From assembly GCA_050942825.1 (NCBI GenBank), contig JBMNOA010000075.1, positions 1 to 5,818 on the forward strand: a DNA stretch of 5,818 nucleotides, written 5' to 3'. Both the position numbers and the translations under genes were made by a program. The notes beneath the pieces are model-generated. The model was not told the DNA's origin. It did no database searches and worked only from the letters and a program-made list of their open reading frames with translations. The DNA is from CAYRML01 sp050942825 (lineage in GTDB: Bacteria; Bacillota; Dehalobacteriia; UBA4068). Positions 1-5,818 of this stretch are shown here, piece by piece. How positions within the stretch are numbered: position 1 is the stretch's first letter; each line of letters starts with the position of its first letter.

Positions 1-90
1 GCCTGATACAAAAATTCATGGTCATCAAACAGACGTAAAACAAGCGGATTTAACGTAAATAGAGGGTAAGTTTAACTTCTATTTATAATC
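1..90. other. Left-edge sequence upstream of the qatD remnant, coding status unclear
   Basis: Two short readings are open here and neither is recognisable. On the plus strand, frame 2 is open from the window edge to a TAA at 56-58 and reads PDTKIHGHQTDVKQADLT. On the minus strand, a 71-base stretch (71 down to 1) is open and includes TLNPLVLRLFDDHEFLYQ. Either could be the end or the interior of a gene whose body lies outside the window. The segment ends at the 18-bp repeat at 93-110, beyond which homology to TatD begins, so it is probably unrelated to the TatD gene. No promoter or RNA gene is evident. Confidence 0.3.
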
Positions 91-462
91 GTGCTGCAAT
101 GTGGGTTAAGTAAAAAAAATAAAATAGTAAGTGTCCATTCCAGACGAGCTGAAAAAGTCTTGTTCGAAATGCTGATTACCTATGGCATTAAGAATGTAAT
201 ATTCCATTGGTATTCAGGTCCTCTCTCTCTAATTCCTAAGATAGTAGAACATGGATATTATTTTTCTGTCAACGAAAAAATGACAAAAACTAATAGTGGA
301 ATAGAAATAATTAAGCGCATACCACGTAATCTTATTCTAACAGAAACAGATGCCCCTTTTAATAAAGTTTGCTCAATCAGTAATACTCTAACAAATATAG
401 GTTTGGGAGAAAGTGTCATTTATGATAATTTTAGCCGCCTTATATCTACTATTAAAAGATAG
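91..462 (+). pseudogene. qatD: C-terminal fragment of a TatD-family nuclease resembling QatD (Qat anti-phage system)
   Basis: The reading frame gives 123 residues from a GTG at 91, but the family match begins only near residue 11 (base ~120). Conserved TatD features are visible in order: a VHSRRAEK block with the metal-binding/catalytic His at 16, a HWYSG block (His39) equivalent to the HxFSG motif, and LTETDAPF with the conserved Asp at 87. The HW-YSG form, the following YYFSV block and the IPRNLILTE spacing resemble QatD more than housekeeping TatD. The N-terminal half, with the HxH metal motif and the GEIGLD glutamate, is missing. QatD-like proteins are roughly twice this length, so this is very likely a non-functional remnant. 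qatA, qatB and qatC are not in the window. The break lies at the 18-bp inverted repeat at 93-110. The GTG start has no ribosome-binding site and is probably only where the open frame begins. Confidence 0.8.
93..110 (+). repeat. 18-bp inverted repeat, left copy (IR-L)
   Basis: The sequence GCTGCAATGTGGGTTAAG is the exact reverse complement of 5700-5717. The match stops sharply: the next base on each side (92 versus 5718, 111 versus 5699) is mismatched, although two further bases inward match again. A perfect 18-bp match is very unlikely by chance in a window of this size. This copy sits at the 5' edge of the truncated TatD gene and is read in frame with it as LQCGL. It may be a recombination scar or an element end. 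Confidence 0.85.
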
Positions 463-489
463 TTAGGCACTAAAAATATATTGTGTAAA

Positions 490-527
490 TGGAAATACAG
501 GATTCAATTTAGAGTCTCGTATTTCCA
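490..527. terminator. Candidate hairpin terminator between convergent genes
   Basis: TGGAAATAC (490-498) pairs with GTATTTCCA (519-527) over 9 bp. After one A/C mismatch, 500-505 pairs with 512-517 over 6 more pairs, two of them G-U wobbles in plus-strand RNA, leaving a 6-base loop at 506-511. It lies between the stop of the qatD remnant (462) and the stop of the STAND gene (572), the usual place for a shared terminator. No strong U-tract follows on either strand, so intrinsic termination is not certain. The wobbles make the hairpin better in plus-strand RNA. The rest of the gap between the two genes shows nothing else. Confidence 0.45.
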
Positions 528-571
528 AGTACATAAAATTTTAGGTGGGGTGTGTACAGCGTTAATTATTT

Positions 572-3500
572 TTACATTCCGTGTCTTATCTTCCTAAAAT
601 CCTCTTCATCTTTCTCCATGTCAAGCAACTTCTTTTCGTTATTAATACATTTTTGTGCCCATTCCCGTACCTCTTGTTTTTGATGATCCAACAACTGTTC
701 AAAACATTTGATATTCCTCTCGTAATATGGGGATATATCACCACTCCATGAGAAAGAGCCTAAATTAGATGAAATATTATCCCTTACATCTTTTCGTTCC
801 CCGAAATTATCCAGAAGCCAGATAATCCATTTATTGAAATACTCTTTTTCATTTCCATCGTCTTCTTTTTCAAAGCAAGGTACCATTAAGGCAATCCTTG
901 CAGGTGCAGACTCTGGATTCTCTATGCAAAGCTGTTTGATTAACTCTTCGTTGATATCAAATAGCGGACCTTTGTCAAAGCTAAACCCAGACCCCAGCTC
1001 ATCCTTCACTTGGAAATAGAACAAGAAAGTATCTGTTCCCAAAAAAGCATTAACAAATTCCGGCCATACATCATCGAAATAATCCTTTAACAATTCTGTG
1101 AACACTCCTTCAGTATTTAAATGCACCATCTGAGTGTTGTACAAGTCGATAAACTTCCTGTTTACTTGCTTTGCAAATTCAGCATCATGCCATAATTGTA
1201 AGGTCTCTACAAGAAGACGGCTATAGTCATATAGTAAATGTCCCATATTGCTATTTATTTGAAACTTTAACATCGCTTCTTTTACAATGTTAACAGTTTC
1301 GTCTAGGTCGTCTTTTCGCATCATGAATCGTTCTGATATTACGTATGCAATCAAATCATTTGGACGATCAGGAAAACAATCTCTCAGAGCCTTTAGTATT
1401 AACAAGTAATGTTCGGAACTATTCGACCTGAAATACTGGAGATAAGTAGCTAGATAGTCTATCGTCAGAACTCCGCTCTCTTGTTCTGAAAAAAGCTGAT
1501 AAAAATGACTTATCTTATCGTCTTCGGTGCTGGCCATTAATGATACATATAGGTATTCATGTCCGTCATCTCTTAATCTCTTCAGAAACGACAACAGTGG
1601 TTTCTTTTCCTTGGCGCATGAAGATAGGTTACCCAAAAACGGGCTATAGAAGTCTTGGGGCATTGTTGTTAATACATTAAAGATGGTATCAAAAAGTATT
1701 CCTAATTGTTCGTCTGTGGCTGTTGTTACTAATCGTTTTACAAACTCGATAGGAATATACTTGTTATCCTCAAGTAACGCTTTCACTTCTTCAGTATTAG
1801 CATATATCTCCTTGTCTATGAACTCAGCCGCCAGCGGAGCATACAGTTTCTCGGATAACTCGATTTGTTCTTTGTCCTTCAGTCGGTATTGTCCATGCTG
1901 TATATACCTGGCTTCGTTCAGTTGCATTTTAAAAGATTGGTTCCTCATTTTCTCCATCAGTCCCGCAATTCCTAAGGATTTCGCGTCGATGCCAAAGGTA
2001 TGTACCATCTGGAATAAGGCCTCATAACCAGTGTCCCAGGCATAGTTTTTTAGTTCTGCTATTTTCTCCAAGAGCGGAACAAAGACTTCCTTTCGTACTG
2101 TACGTGCCCAATTGTAGACTTTTCTTTCTGCCATTTCGGCCAAGAGATTGACAATCTCAGGATTCTTGTTTATCCATTCCAACAACAAGTCCCGGCATCC
2201 GTACCAGTATTCGAAGATTTCATCCCAAGTATTCGGTGTATAGTCCTTCCTGTTCTCAAATCCGAACTTCTCGGCTCCACCTATCCGGACAAATCCTCCG
2301 TTTTGTAATGCAGCTTCAAAGCAACGTATGGTTAACGGTATATAAGTCTCTCTCTCATCGATGAGTCCTTTCAGGGTCGCCAAGCGATCCTTCAGATTTA
2401 CTTCTGTTCCTGCTAAATAAATATGGAACAGTTGAACTAATTGTGCCGTAGCATTATTACCAATCTCTTCATTCTCGGCCACGGCCAATCGTGCCATCAT
2501 GAACACGCCATCATGATAACTCTCGCGGGCAAAGCAAAGACGTTCTAGAGCCCAGATTATATTCCGCCTTACATCACCATAAACCTGTTCTCTCAGCCAA
2601 TCGATATCCTTGTATCCAAGCACCCTCCGTAAATGTGTAGCTATAGCGGCAGGGTTCACGGTACTCATGGCGAGGAAAAGTTCAGAACCCAAACCAGAAC
2701 ATAAGTTCTCCTCGTCGAAAAAAGGGTGGTCGATGTTTGCATTGACCAGTTGCCCTACCATTTTAAATGCTTCCTTGTTACCGGACATCTGCTGTATGTG
2801 CTTACAGAAGCCTTCGCTAATGGCTGTTTGTATGCTTGGTGGCTGTTTTTTGATGTCCTCAATAAGTTCGTTGAAATGTATCCGTGAATTACACACATAT
2901 TTAAACCACTCGGCAGTCAGCCAGACAGCTAGTGGAAATGGCCTTACATAAAGCCATTTGCCTTGTATATCAATCAGTGTTGGATGGTATTTCGTCACGA
3001 TTCTTACCGCGATACTCCTCCGCTCTTCATATTCCATTCCGTTAAGTGGCGTTACGTGATTGTTACCTAACAGGTATGCAAAACCCTCATGTGTAGCATC
3101 TTCATAAGGGAGGGGTAAGCAAAGTGATAATGTTTGCCAAATCTTTTTTTCCTCTTCTTCTTTATTGGGGGTAAGGTTTAGTAACTTCGGCATTAGATGC
3201 GTTACATCCTCGGGACCAGCAATTTTGTTATTCTTGTATGCCTTAACAAGTTCTATCGCCATTTGAGGGTATCCACCTGCTAACTGTTTGATAACCAAAA
3301 TGTCATTCTTGTTCTGTTCATCTTCGTGCAGTGCCTCACTAATATAGTGTCCTATGCTCTCCTCCATGTCTTGAGGTCTTAACTTAATAACGGGGAAAGT
3401 GATACGTTCAAGCTCTTCATTAAAATAGTCATGATGAGCAAAAATCAATCGAAATAAGTTGTTGTATTTATCTCTGATACTGATAATTTCCGTAACAAGT

Positions 3501-4522
3501 TCCATTGGGCAGTCATCCACGATGATAATTCCATCACTTTCGGGATTATCTTTCAGTATTTGCTTCAACTCGCCCATCAGTTTATCTCGATTACCATTAA
3601 ATTTCGTATAATATCGGTTTGGTTCGCGTTCTGTCTCCTTGAAAGCCTCATAAATCAGTTTTGACTTACCCATTCCCGATAATGCTGTCAGCAGCAGCGT
3701 TGAAGTATCATCGTCCCTCAGTTGGTCGATAATCTCTTTCGTCTTATCGTTTTCTATAAAGTAACCAGTCTGATTCAGATTATAATCGGATTTGTCTAAT
3801 AGATTTAACAGTTGACGGCTATCAACCTCTCGAGCCACACCGGTGTCGGCAATAAACGTATATTCACGACTGTCGACAATGGAGTCCAACAATCCGCTTG
3901 GAATATAATTGGATGAAGGCATACAAATAAACTCGTTGTTGTTCCCATCAAATCTACCTACTTCCGACATATAGGCAACCATATACAGTACGTCGTCCGT
4001 ACCTTGATAGAAGATACCTCCTCCAGATGTTCCTTCAAAGTTTATTTTAGGACTTAAATTTTGAAACTGAAGTTGAATATCTGTACTTGCCCAACTTTTT
4101 TCCCCTCGTTTTACAACATTGTAGATTTTCAGAGAAGTGTCGTCTTTATGAAAACCACAGAGGATTGCTTGGCCAGATATATCCGTTGTCAATAGTCGCA
4201 CTTGGTCAAGTCCCGATGTGGGCATACCGTTGGGTTTTATCACACGCAACACAGTAGCATCATCCTCTTCTGGCTTGTTGTAGTAAACCACTTCTTCCAC
4301 AGTTAAGTGGAATGTCCGGCTGTTCCTCTTGAGCAAAATACCTATCTGCTCTTTGTCTAGAGGGCCATCCTTGGTATCTTTTTGTATTATATGTGCAGCA
4401 GTAAGGACATAGAGGTTCTCTCCGACAGAAACGATGATGCCCGATCCTTTATTGTTGTTGGAACACTCAATCTTAACTGTTACCTTTCTTAGGGCTTTTA
4501 TGTTTGCTTTTGTCAGATTCAT
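572..4522 (-). CDS. Trypsin-like protease / STAND NTPase fusion with long helical C-terminus (Avs-like defence protein)
   Basis: This 1316-residue protein is the probable sensor of an anti-phage system. Residues ~10-215 form a trypsin-fold serine protease: TAAH gives the catalytic His44, EEDDATVLRV gives Asp88 and EGTSGGG gives Ser166, so the triad appears intact. A P-loop NTPase follows: Walker A SGMGKS at 282-287, Walker B IIIVDD with Asp336/Asp337, a RLIFAHHD strand near 358-365 in the sensor position, and LAGGYPQMA at 414-422, matching the GxP motif of STAND ATPases. A segment near 515-540 (GKWLYVRPFPLAVWL) resembles the winged-helix part of STAND modules. From ~550 to the end the sequence is helical and repeat-like, with blocks such as ENEEIGNNATAQLVQLF (683-699) and a charged REWAQ...DEEDF tail. 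There is no signal peptide or membrane segment, so it should be cytoplasmic. The start overlaps the MBL gene stop as ATGA, which suggests translational coupling and one operon. In known Avs proteins the C-terminus binds a viral protein and triggers oligomerisation; applying this here is inference. The target and the protease substrate are unknown. Confidence 0.9.
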   Translation of the reverse strand: MNLTKANIKALRKVTVKIECSNNNKGSGIIVSVGENLYVLTAAHIIQKDTKDGPLDKEQIGILLKRNSRTFHLTVEEVVYYNKPEEDDATVLRVIKPNGMPTSGLDQVRLLTTDISGQAILCGFHKDDTSLKIYNVVKRGEKSWASTDIQLQFQNLSPKINFEGTSGGGIFYQGTDDVLYMVAYMSEVGRFDGNNNEFICMPSSNYIPSGLLDSIVDSREYTFIADTGVAREVDSRQLLNLLDKSDYNLNQTGYFIENDKTKEIIDQLRDDDTSTLLLTALSGMGKSKLIYEAFKETEREPNRYYTKFNGNRDKLMGELKQILKDNPESDGIIIVDDCPMELVTEIISIRDKYNNLFRLIFAHHDYFNEELERITFPVIKLRPQDMEESIGHYISEALHEDEQNKNDILVIKQLAGGYPQMAIELVKAYKNNKIAGPEDVTHLMPKLLNLTPNKEEEEKKIWQTLSLCLPLPYEDATHEGFAYLLGNNHVTPLNGMEYEERRSIAVRIVTKYHPTLIDIQGKWLYVRPFPLAVWLTAEWFKYVCNSRIHFNELIEDIKKQPPSIQTAISEGFCKHIQQMSGNKEAFKMVGQLVNANIDHPFFDEENLCSGLGSELFLAMSTVNPAAIATHLRRVLGYKDIDWLREQVYGDVRRNIIWALERLCFARESYHDGVFMMARLAVAENEEIGNNATAQLVQLFHIYLAGTEVNLKDRLATLKGLIDERETYIPLTIRCFEAALQNGGFVRIGGAEKFGFENRKDYTPNTWDEIFEYWYGCRDLLLEWINKNPEIVNLLAEMAERKVYNWARTVRKEVFVPLLEKIAELKNYAWDTGYEALFQMVHTFGIDAKSLGIAGLMEKMRNQSFKMQLNEARYIQHGQYRLKDKEQIELSEKLYAPLAAEFIDKEIYANTEEVKALLEDNKYIPIEFVKRLVTTATDEQLGILFDTIFNVLTTMPQDFYSPFLGNLSSCAKEKKPLLSFLKRLRDDGHEYLYVSLMASTEDDKISHFYQLFSEQESGVLTIDYLATYLQYFRSNSSEHYLLILKALRDCFPDRPNDLIAYVISERFMMRKDDLDETVNIVKEAMLKFQINSNMGHLLYDYSRLLVETLQLWHDAEFAKQVNRKFIDLYNTQMVHLNTEGVFTELLKDYFDDVWPEFVNAFLGTDTFLFYFQVKDELGSGFSFDKGPLFDINEELIKQLCIENPESAPARIALMVPCFEKEDDGNEKEYFNKWIIWLLDNFGERKDVRDNISSNLGSFSWSGDISPYYERNIKCFEQLLDHQKQEVREWAQKCINNEKKLLDMEKDEEDFRKIRHGM
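4519..4522 (-). promoter_or_regulatory. ATGA start/stop overlap coupling the two operon genes
   Basis: Read on the minus strand, ATGA contains the ATG of the protease-STAND gene and the TGA that ends the MBL gene. The bases just upstream (ATCAAAGAACT) contain no clear ribosome-binding site, so translation of the large protein probably depends on ribosomes finishing the MBL gene. This links the amounts of the two proteins. Confidence 0.7.
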
Positions 4523-5553
4523 AGTTCTTTGATATTATCATGTACTTCAAAATTCCATTTTTCACATTCGCCTTCATTTAAAAAAGGAATACCATTTGTT
4601 TCAATCAGTTCTAATTTATAATTAAAATACAAATGTACTTTTGTGTCCATGTTCCTTTTCGTGTGACATAAAATATGAGCGATTGTAGTTCTATCGGGGT
4701 GATTGGAACTTCCGTTGCCTCCGTTGGTCGATATAATAAACTTATCACATTGGATAATGTCCAATAAGCTATTGCTCGTATTGTTTCTACTTCCATGATG
4801 CGATACCTTTACGAAATCAACGACTAATGGGTTTTCTTCAGAGTAGCCTTTTTCCTCTCTCAGGTATCTCTCCACATTCTGGGGATAGCTGTCGCCCAAC
4901 ATCAATATGCTCAGATTATCACACCTTAGGATAAAGGCTATACTCGCTGCATTTGCCAATTCATTATCCTTCTTCAGATTAGGCTCTGGGGGTATTTCTT
5001 TTGCTAATTTATCGAGAGGTTTCTCTAGGTCTATCGTATCCTTCTGAGTCGCATTCAATAGCTGCCTCGCTTCATCTTTCTGTTTCTCTATGACCATCTT
5101 CGTGACATCCTCTGTAGGTGATACCACCTCTATGCTGGCAAAAGGCCTATCAAATTCCATCCCCTCATGCAAATCATTACGCCAGACCATTCCATGTTGC
5201 TTTGCCAATTCATTCAACCTTACGGATAGCAGCATACCGTGTGCGGCAGTTGTATACTTACTCGCTGCCACCTCTACGTAACCTGCGCAGTTTGCCCATA
5301 CCTCTTTAGCTGGTATCATGTTATCGTCCAAGCATGTGTCTACCAACTGCAGAATTCCACCAATATGATCTTCATCATAATGGGTCAGTACCATAAGGTC
5401 AGGAGTGCCCAACTCATTCAACTTGCGCTTAAGCTCAAACCCACAACTCCTTGGCCCACCATCAACAACGACTAACCCCTGAGTATCTCCACGAACGCAT
5501 TCTATAATGAACGCATCGCCATGTTTTACAGGAAGGAAATAAATCTTACTCAT
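4519..5553 (-). CDS. MBL-fold (ComEC/Rec2-like) metallo-hydrolase, putative effector partner of the protease-STAND protein
   Basis: This 344-residue protein has the ordered motifs of an MBL hydrolase of the ComEC/Rec2 type: KHGDAFIIE at 10-18, VVVDGG at 28-33, the metal-binding THYDEDHIGG at 57-66 (His58, Asp60, Asp62, His63, where the second motif His is Asp as usual in this branch), ILMLGDS with Asp221, SHHGS at 251-255 and STNGG...NHPD with His285. There are no ComEC-type membrane segments, so it is a soluble stand-alone domain. A charged insertion lies at ~150-200. The start is well fixed: an in-frame TAA directly precedes the ATG, and the N-terminal strand is the expected one. No Shine-Dalgarno sequence is present, as is common in Bacteroidota. 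It is the first gene of the operon and overlaps the STAND gene by 4 bases. Related soluble MBL proteins occur beside STAND and trypsin-like proteins in anti-phage loci such as AVAST type 1. The fold suggests nuclease or phosphoesterase activity, but its substrate cannot be read from the sequence. Confidence 0.9.
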   Translation of the reverse strand: MSKIYFLPVKHGDAFIIECVRGDTQGLVVVDGGPRSCGFELKRKLNELGTPDLMVLTHYDEDHIGGILQLVDTCLDDNMIPAKEVWANCAGYVEVAASKYTTAAHGMLLSVRLNELAKQHGMVWRNDLHEGMEFDRPFASIEVVSPTEDVTKMVIEKQKDEARQLLNATQKDTIDLEKPLDKLAKEIPPEPNLKKDNELANAASIAFILRCDNLSILMLGDSYPQNVERYLREEKGYSEENPLVVDFVKVSHHGSRNNTSNSLLDIIQCDKFIISTNGGNGSSNHPDRTTIAHILCHTKRNMDTKVHLYFNYKLELIETNGIPFLNEGECEKWNFEVHDNIKEL

Positions 5554-5593
5554 TTATGTGTCTATATTTTTTGTATCTACAATACTTCACTTA
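5554..5593 (-). promoter_or_regulatory. AT-rich leader of the MBL/STAND operon
   Basis: The short stretch between the hipA remnant and the MBL start is strongly AT-rich and purine-poor, with no Shine-Dalgarno sequence. It must carry the translation start region and perhaps part of the promoter. No match to the Bacteroides TAnnTTTG -7 element is convincing; TATTGTAG near 5577-5584 is only partial. The promoter may therefore lie within the adjacent hipA remnant. Confidence 0.35.
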
Positions 5594-5671
5594 TTATATA
5601 TTGATATGCCCTCCAATCAGTTTTGGCTCTTTAAGCCAATCAAAATCAACAAATACATAGAGTCTTTTCTT
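5594..5671 (-). pseudogene. hipA: N-terminal fragment of a HipA-family toxin kinase
   Basis: On the minus strand, a 25-codon frame ending in TAA reads KKRLYVFVDFDWLKEPKLIG and then GHINI. The part up to KLIG closely matches the first strand of HipA N-terminal domains, which typically read like (Y/V)VxxDWLxEPxLxGxL. Similarity ends after KLIG, where the frame runs into sequence leading to the MBL operon. Almost all of HipA, including the kinase domain, is missing. There is no ATG in frame: the junction with the upstream frame reads GGAATAAGAAAAG, and one extra G (GGAATGAAG) would restore both an ATG and the overlapping TGA stop typical of hipBA pairs. That reconstruction is inference. The assignment rests on a short motif, but the motif is distinctive. 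Confidence 0.6.
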
Positions 5672-5726
5672 ATTCCTTTTTGGATGCTCTTTCTCGTTTC
5701 TTAACCCACATTGCAGCTAACCGGAG
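5670..5726 (-). pseudogene. Possible C-terminal tail of a HipB-type antitoxin
   Basis: Immediately upstream of the hipA remnant, in another frame, the minus strand is open from 5726 to a TAA at 5672-5670 and reads AAMWVKKRERASKKE at its end. The basic charged tail and the overlap with the hipA frame fit the usual hipB-hipA order. The 18-bp repeat at 5700-5717 lies within this frame, so only the last ten or so codons may be original hipB. The tail is too short to identify alone; the call depends on the neighbouring hipA match. Confidence 0.3.
5700..5717 (-). repeat. 18-bp inverted repeat, right copy (IR-R)
   Basis: This is the exact reverse complement of 93-110. Its outer base overlaps the TAG stop (5719-5717) of the open frame at the right edge. 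Its inner base adjoins the presumed hipB/hipA remnant. There is no flanking target-site duplication and no transposase between the copies, so a classical insertion sequence is not supported. Confidence 0.85.
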
Positions 5727-5818
5727 CTAATTCCCTGTATCCCTGCGTATATATTTTTTTCAAGGTTCAATTGGGGGACTACAGATTTTTTCCTGATAAA
5801 TTGTTTTTCATCGTATCC
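5717..5818 (-). CDS. C-terminal end of an unidentified gene running off the window edge
   Basis: On the minus strand, a frame is open from the window edge to a TAG at 5719-5717 and encodes 33 residues, including VVPQLNLEKNIYAGIQGISS. Its mix of Lys, Glu, Asp, Asn, Gln and Ile is typical of real Bacteroidota protein, while the opposite strand reads as Phe-rich sequence. I do not recognise the family. The stop overlaps the outer base of the 18-bp repeat, so this may be a gene truncated at the junction, with the stop supplied by the joined sequence, rather than its natural end. Confidence 0.4.
   Translation of the reverse strand, partial: GYDEKQFIRKKSVVPQLNLEKNIYAGIQGISSG

Noticed and set aside
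1683..2951. Open frames on the plus strand opposite the STAND gene
   Set aside because: They are Ser-, Cys- and Phe-rich antisense readings with no recognisable motif, and they lie wholly within a well-supported coding gene.
5090..5475. Overlapping plus-strand open frames opposite the MBL gene
   Set aside because: They lie opposite conserved MBL motifs and have low-complexity antisense composition; no independent evidence supports them.
5593..5598. A perfect TATAAT on the minus strand upstream of the MBL gene
   Set aside because: It lies in generally AT-rich sequence, no TTGACA-like element is at a suitable distance, and the Bacteroidota housekeeping sigma factor uses a different consensus (TAnnTTTG).
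5623..5639. Small palindrome TTGGCT-5-AGCCAA as a possible operator or hairpin
   Set aside because: It falls inside the codons for the conserved DWLKEPK block of the hipA remnant, so coding explains it; the stem is only 6 bp.
93..5717. The 18-bp inverted repeat as terminal repeats of a classical insertion sequence
   Set aside because: There is no transposase between the copies, and bases outside the repeats (ending ATCGT on the left, starting TAACC on the right) show no target-site duplication.
1..5818. CRISPR array, tRNA or rRNA genes, tandem repeats
   Set aside because: No regularly spaced direct repeats, tRNA cloverleaf or rRNA-like sequence was seen on either strand.

Overview
The window looks like part of a defence island from an AT-rich member of the Bacteroidota, probably a Bacteroides/Prevotella-like Bacteroidales. 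This is an inference from the AT-rich gaps, start codons without Shine-Dalgarno sequences, and the kind of accessory genes present. No core or ribosomal gene is here to settle the taxon.

The centre (572-5553, minus strand) is a compact two-gene operon that fills most of the window. The first gene encodes a 344-residue metallo-beta-lactamase (MBL) fold hydrolase of the ComEC/Rec2-like type. Its stop overlaps by 4 bases (ATGA) the start of a 1316-residue protein. That protein has, in order, a trypsin-like serine protease domain with an apparently intact His/Asp/Ser triad, a STAND-type P-loop NTPase module, a winged-helix-like segment and a very long alpha-helical C-terminal region. This is the layout of an anti-phage STAND (Avs/AVAST-like) system. 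The inferred model is that the helical C-terminus senses an invader protein, the NTPase drives oligomerisation, and the protease and/or the MBL enzyme acts as effector.

The flanks are fragments of other defence or toxin systems. On the left (91-462, plus strand) is the C-terminal half of a TatD-family nuclease that resembles QatD of the QatABCD anti-phage system; the N-terminal half and qatABC are absent. On the right (about 5594-5726, minus strand) is a short piece that resembles a hipB tail joined to the first 25 or so codons of hipA, cut off just upstream of the MBL gene. The last ~100 bases hold the open C-terminal end of an unidentified minus-strand gene.

The outer edges of the qatD remnant and the hipBA remnant are marked by the same 18-bp sequence in opposite orientation (93-110 and 5700-5717). 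This perfect inverted repeat brackets the whole module and lies at the points where homology to the truncated genes appears to begin. Together these features suggest that the MBL/protease-STAND cassette was swapped into a site that earlier held Qat and HipBA modules. A 15-bp imperfect hairpin (490-527) separates the convergent qatD remnant and STAND gene and may act as a terminator.
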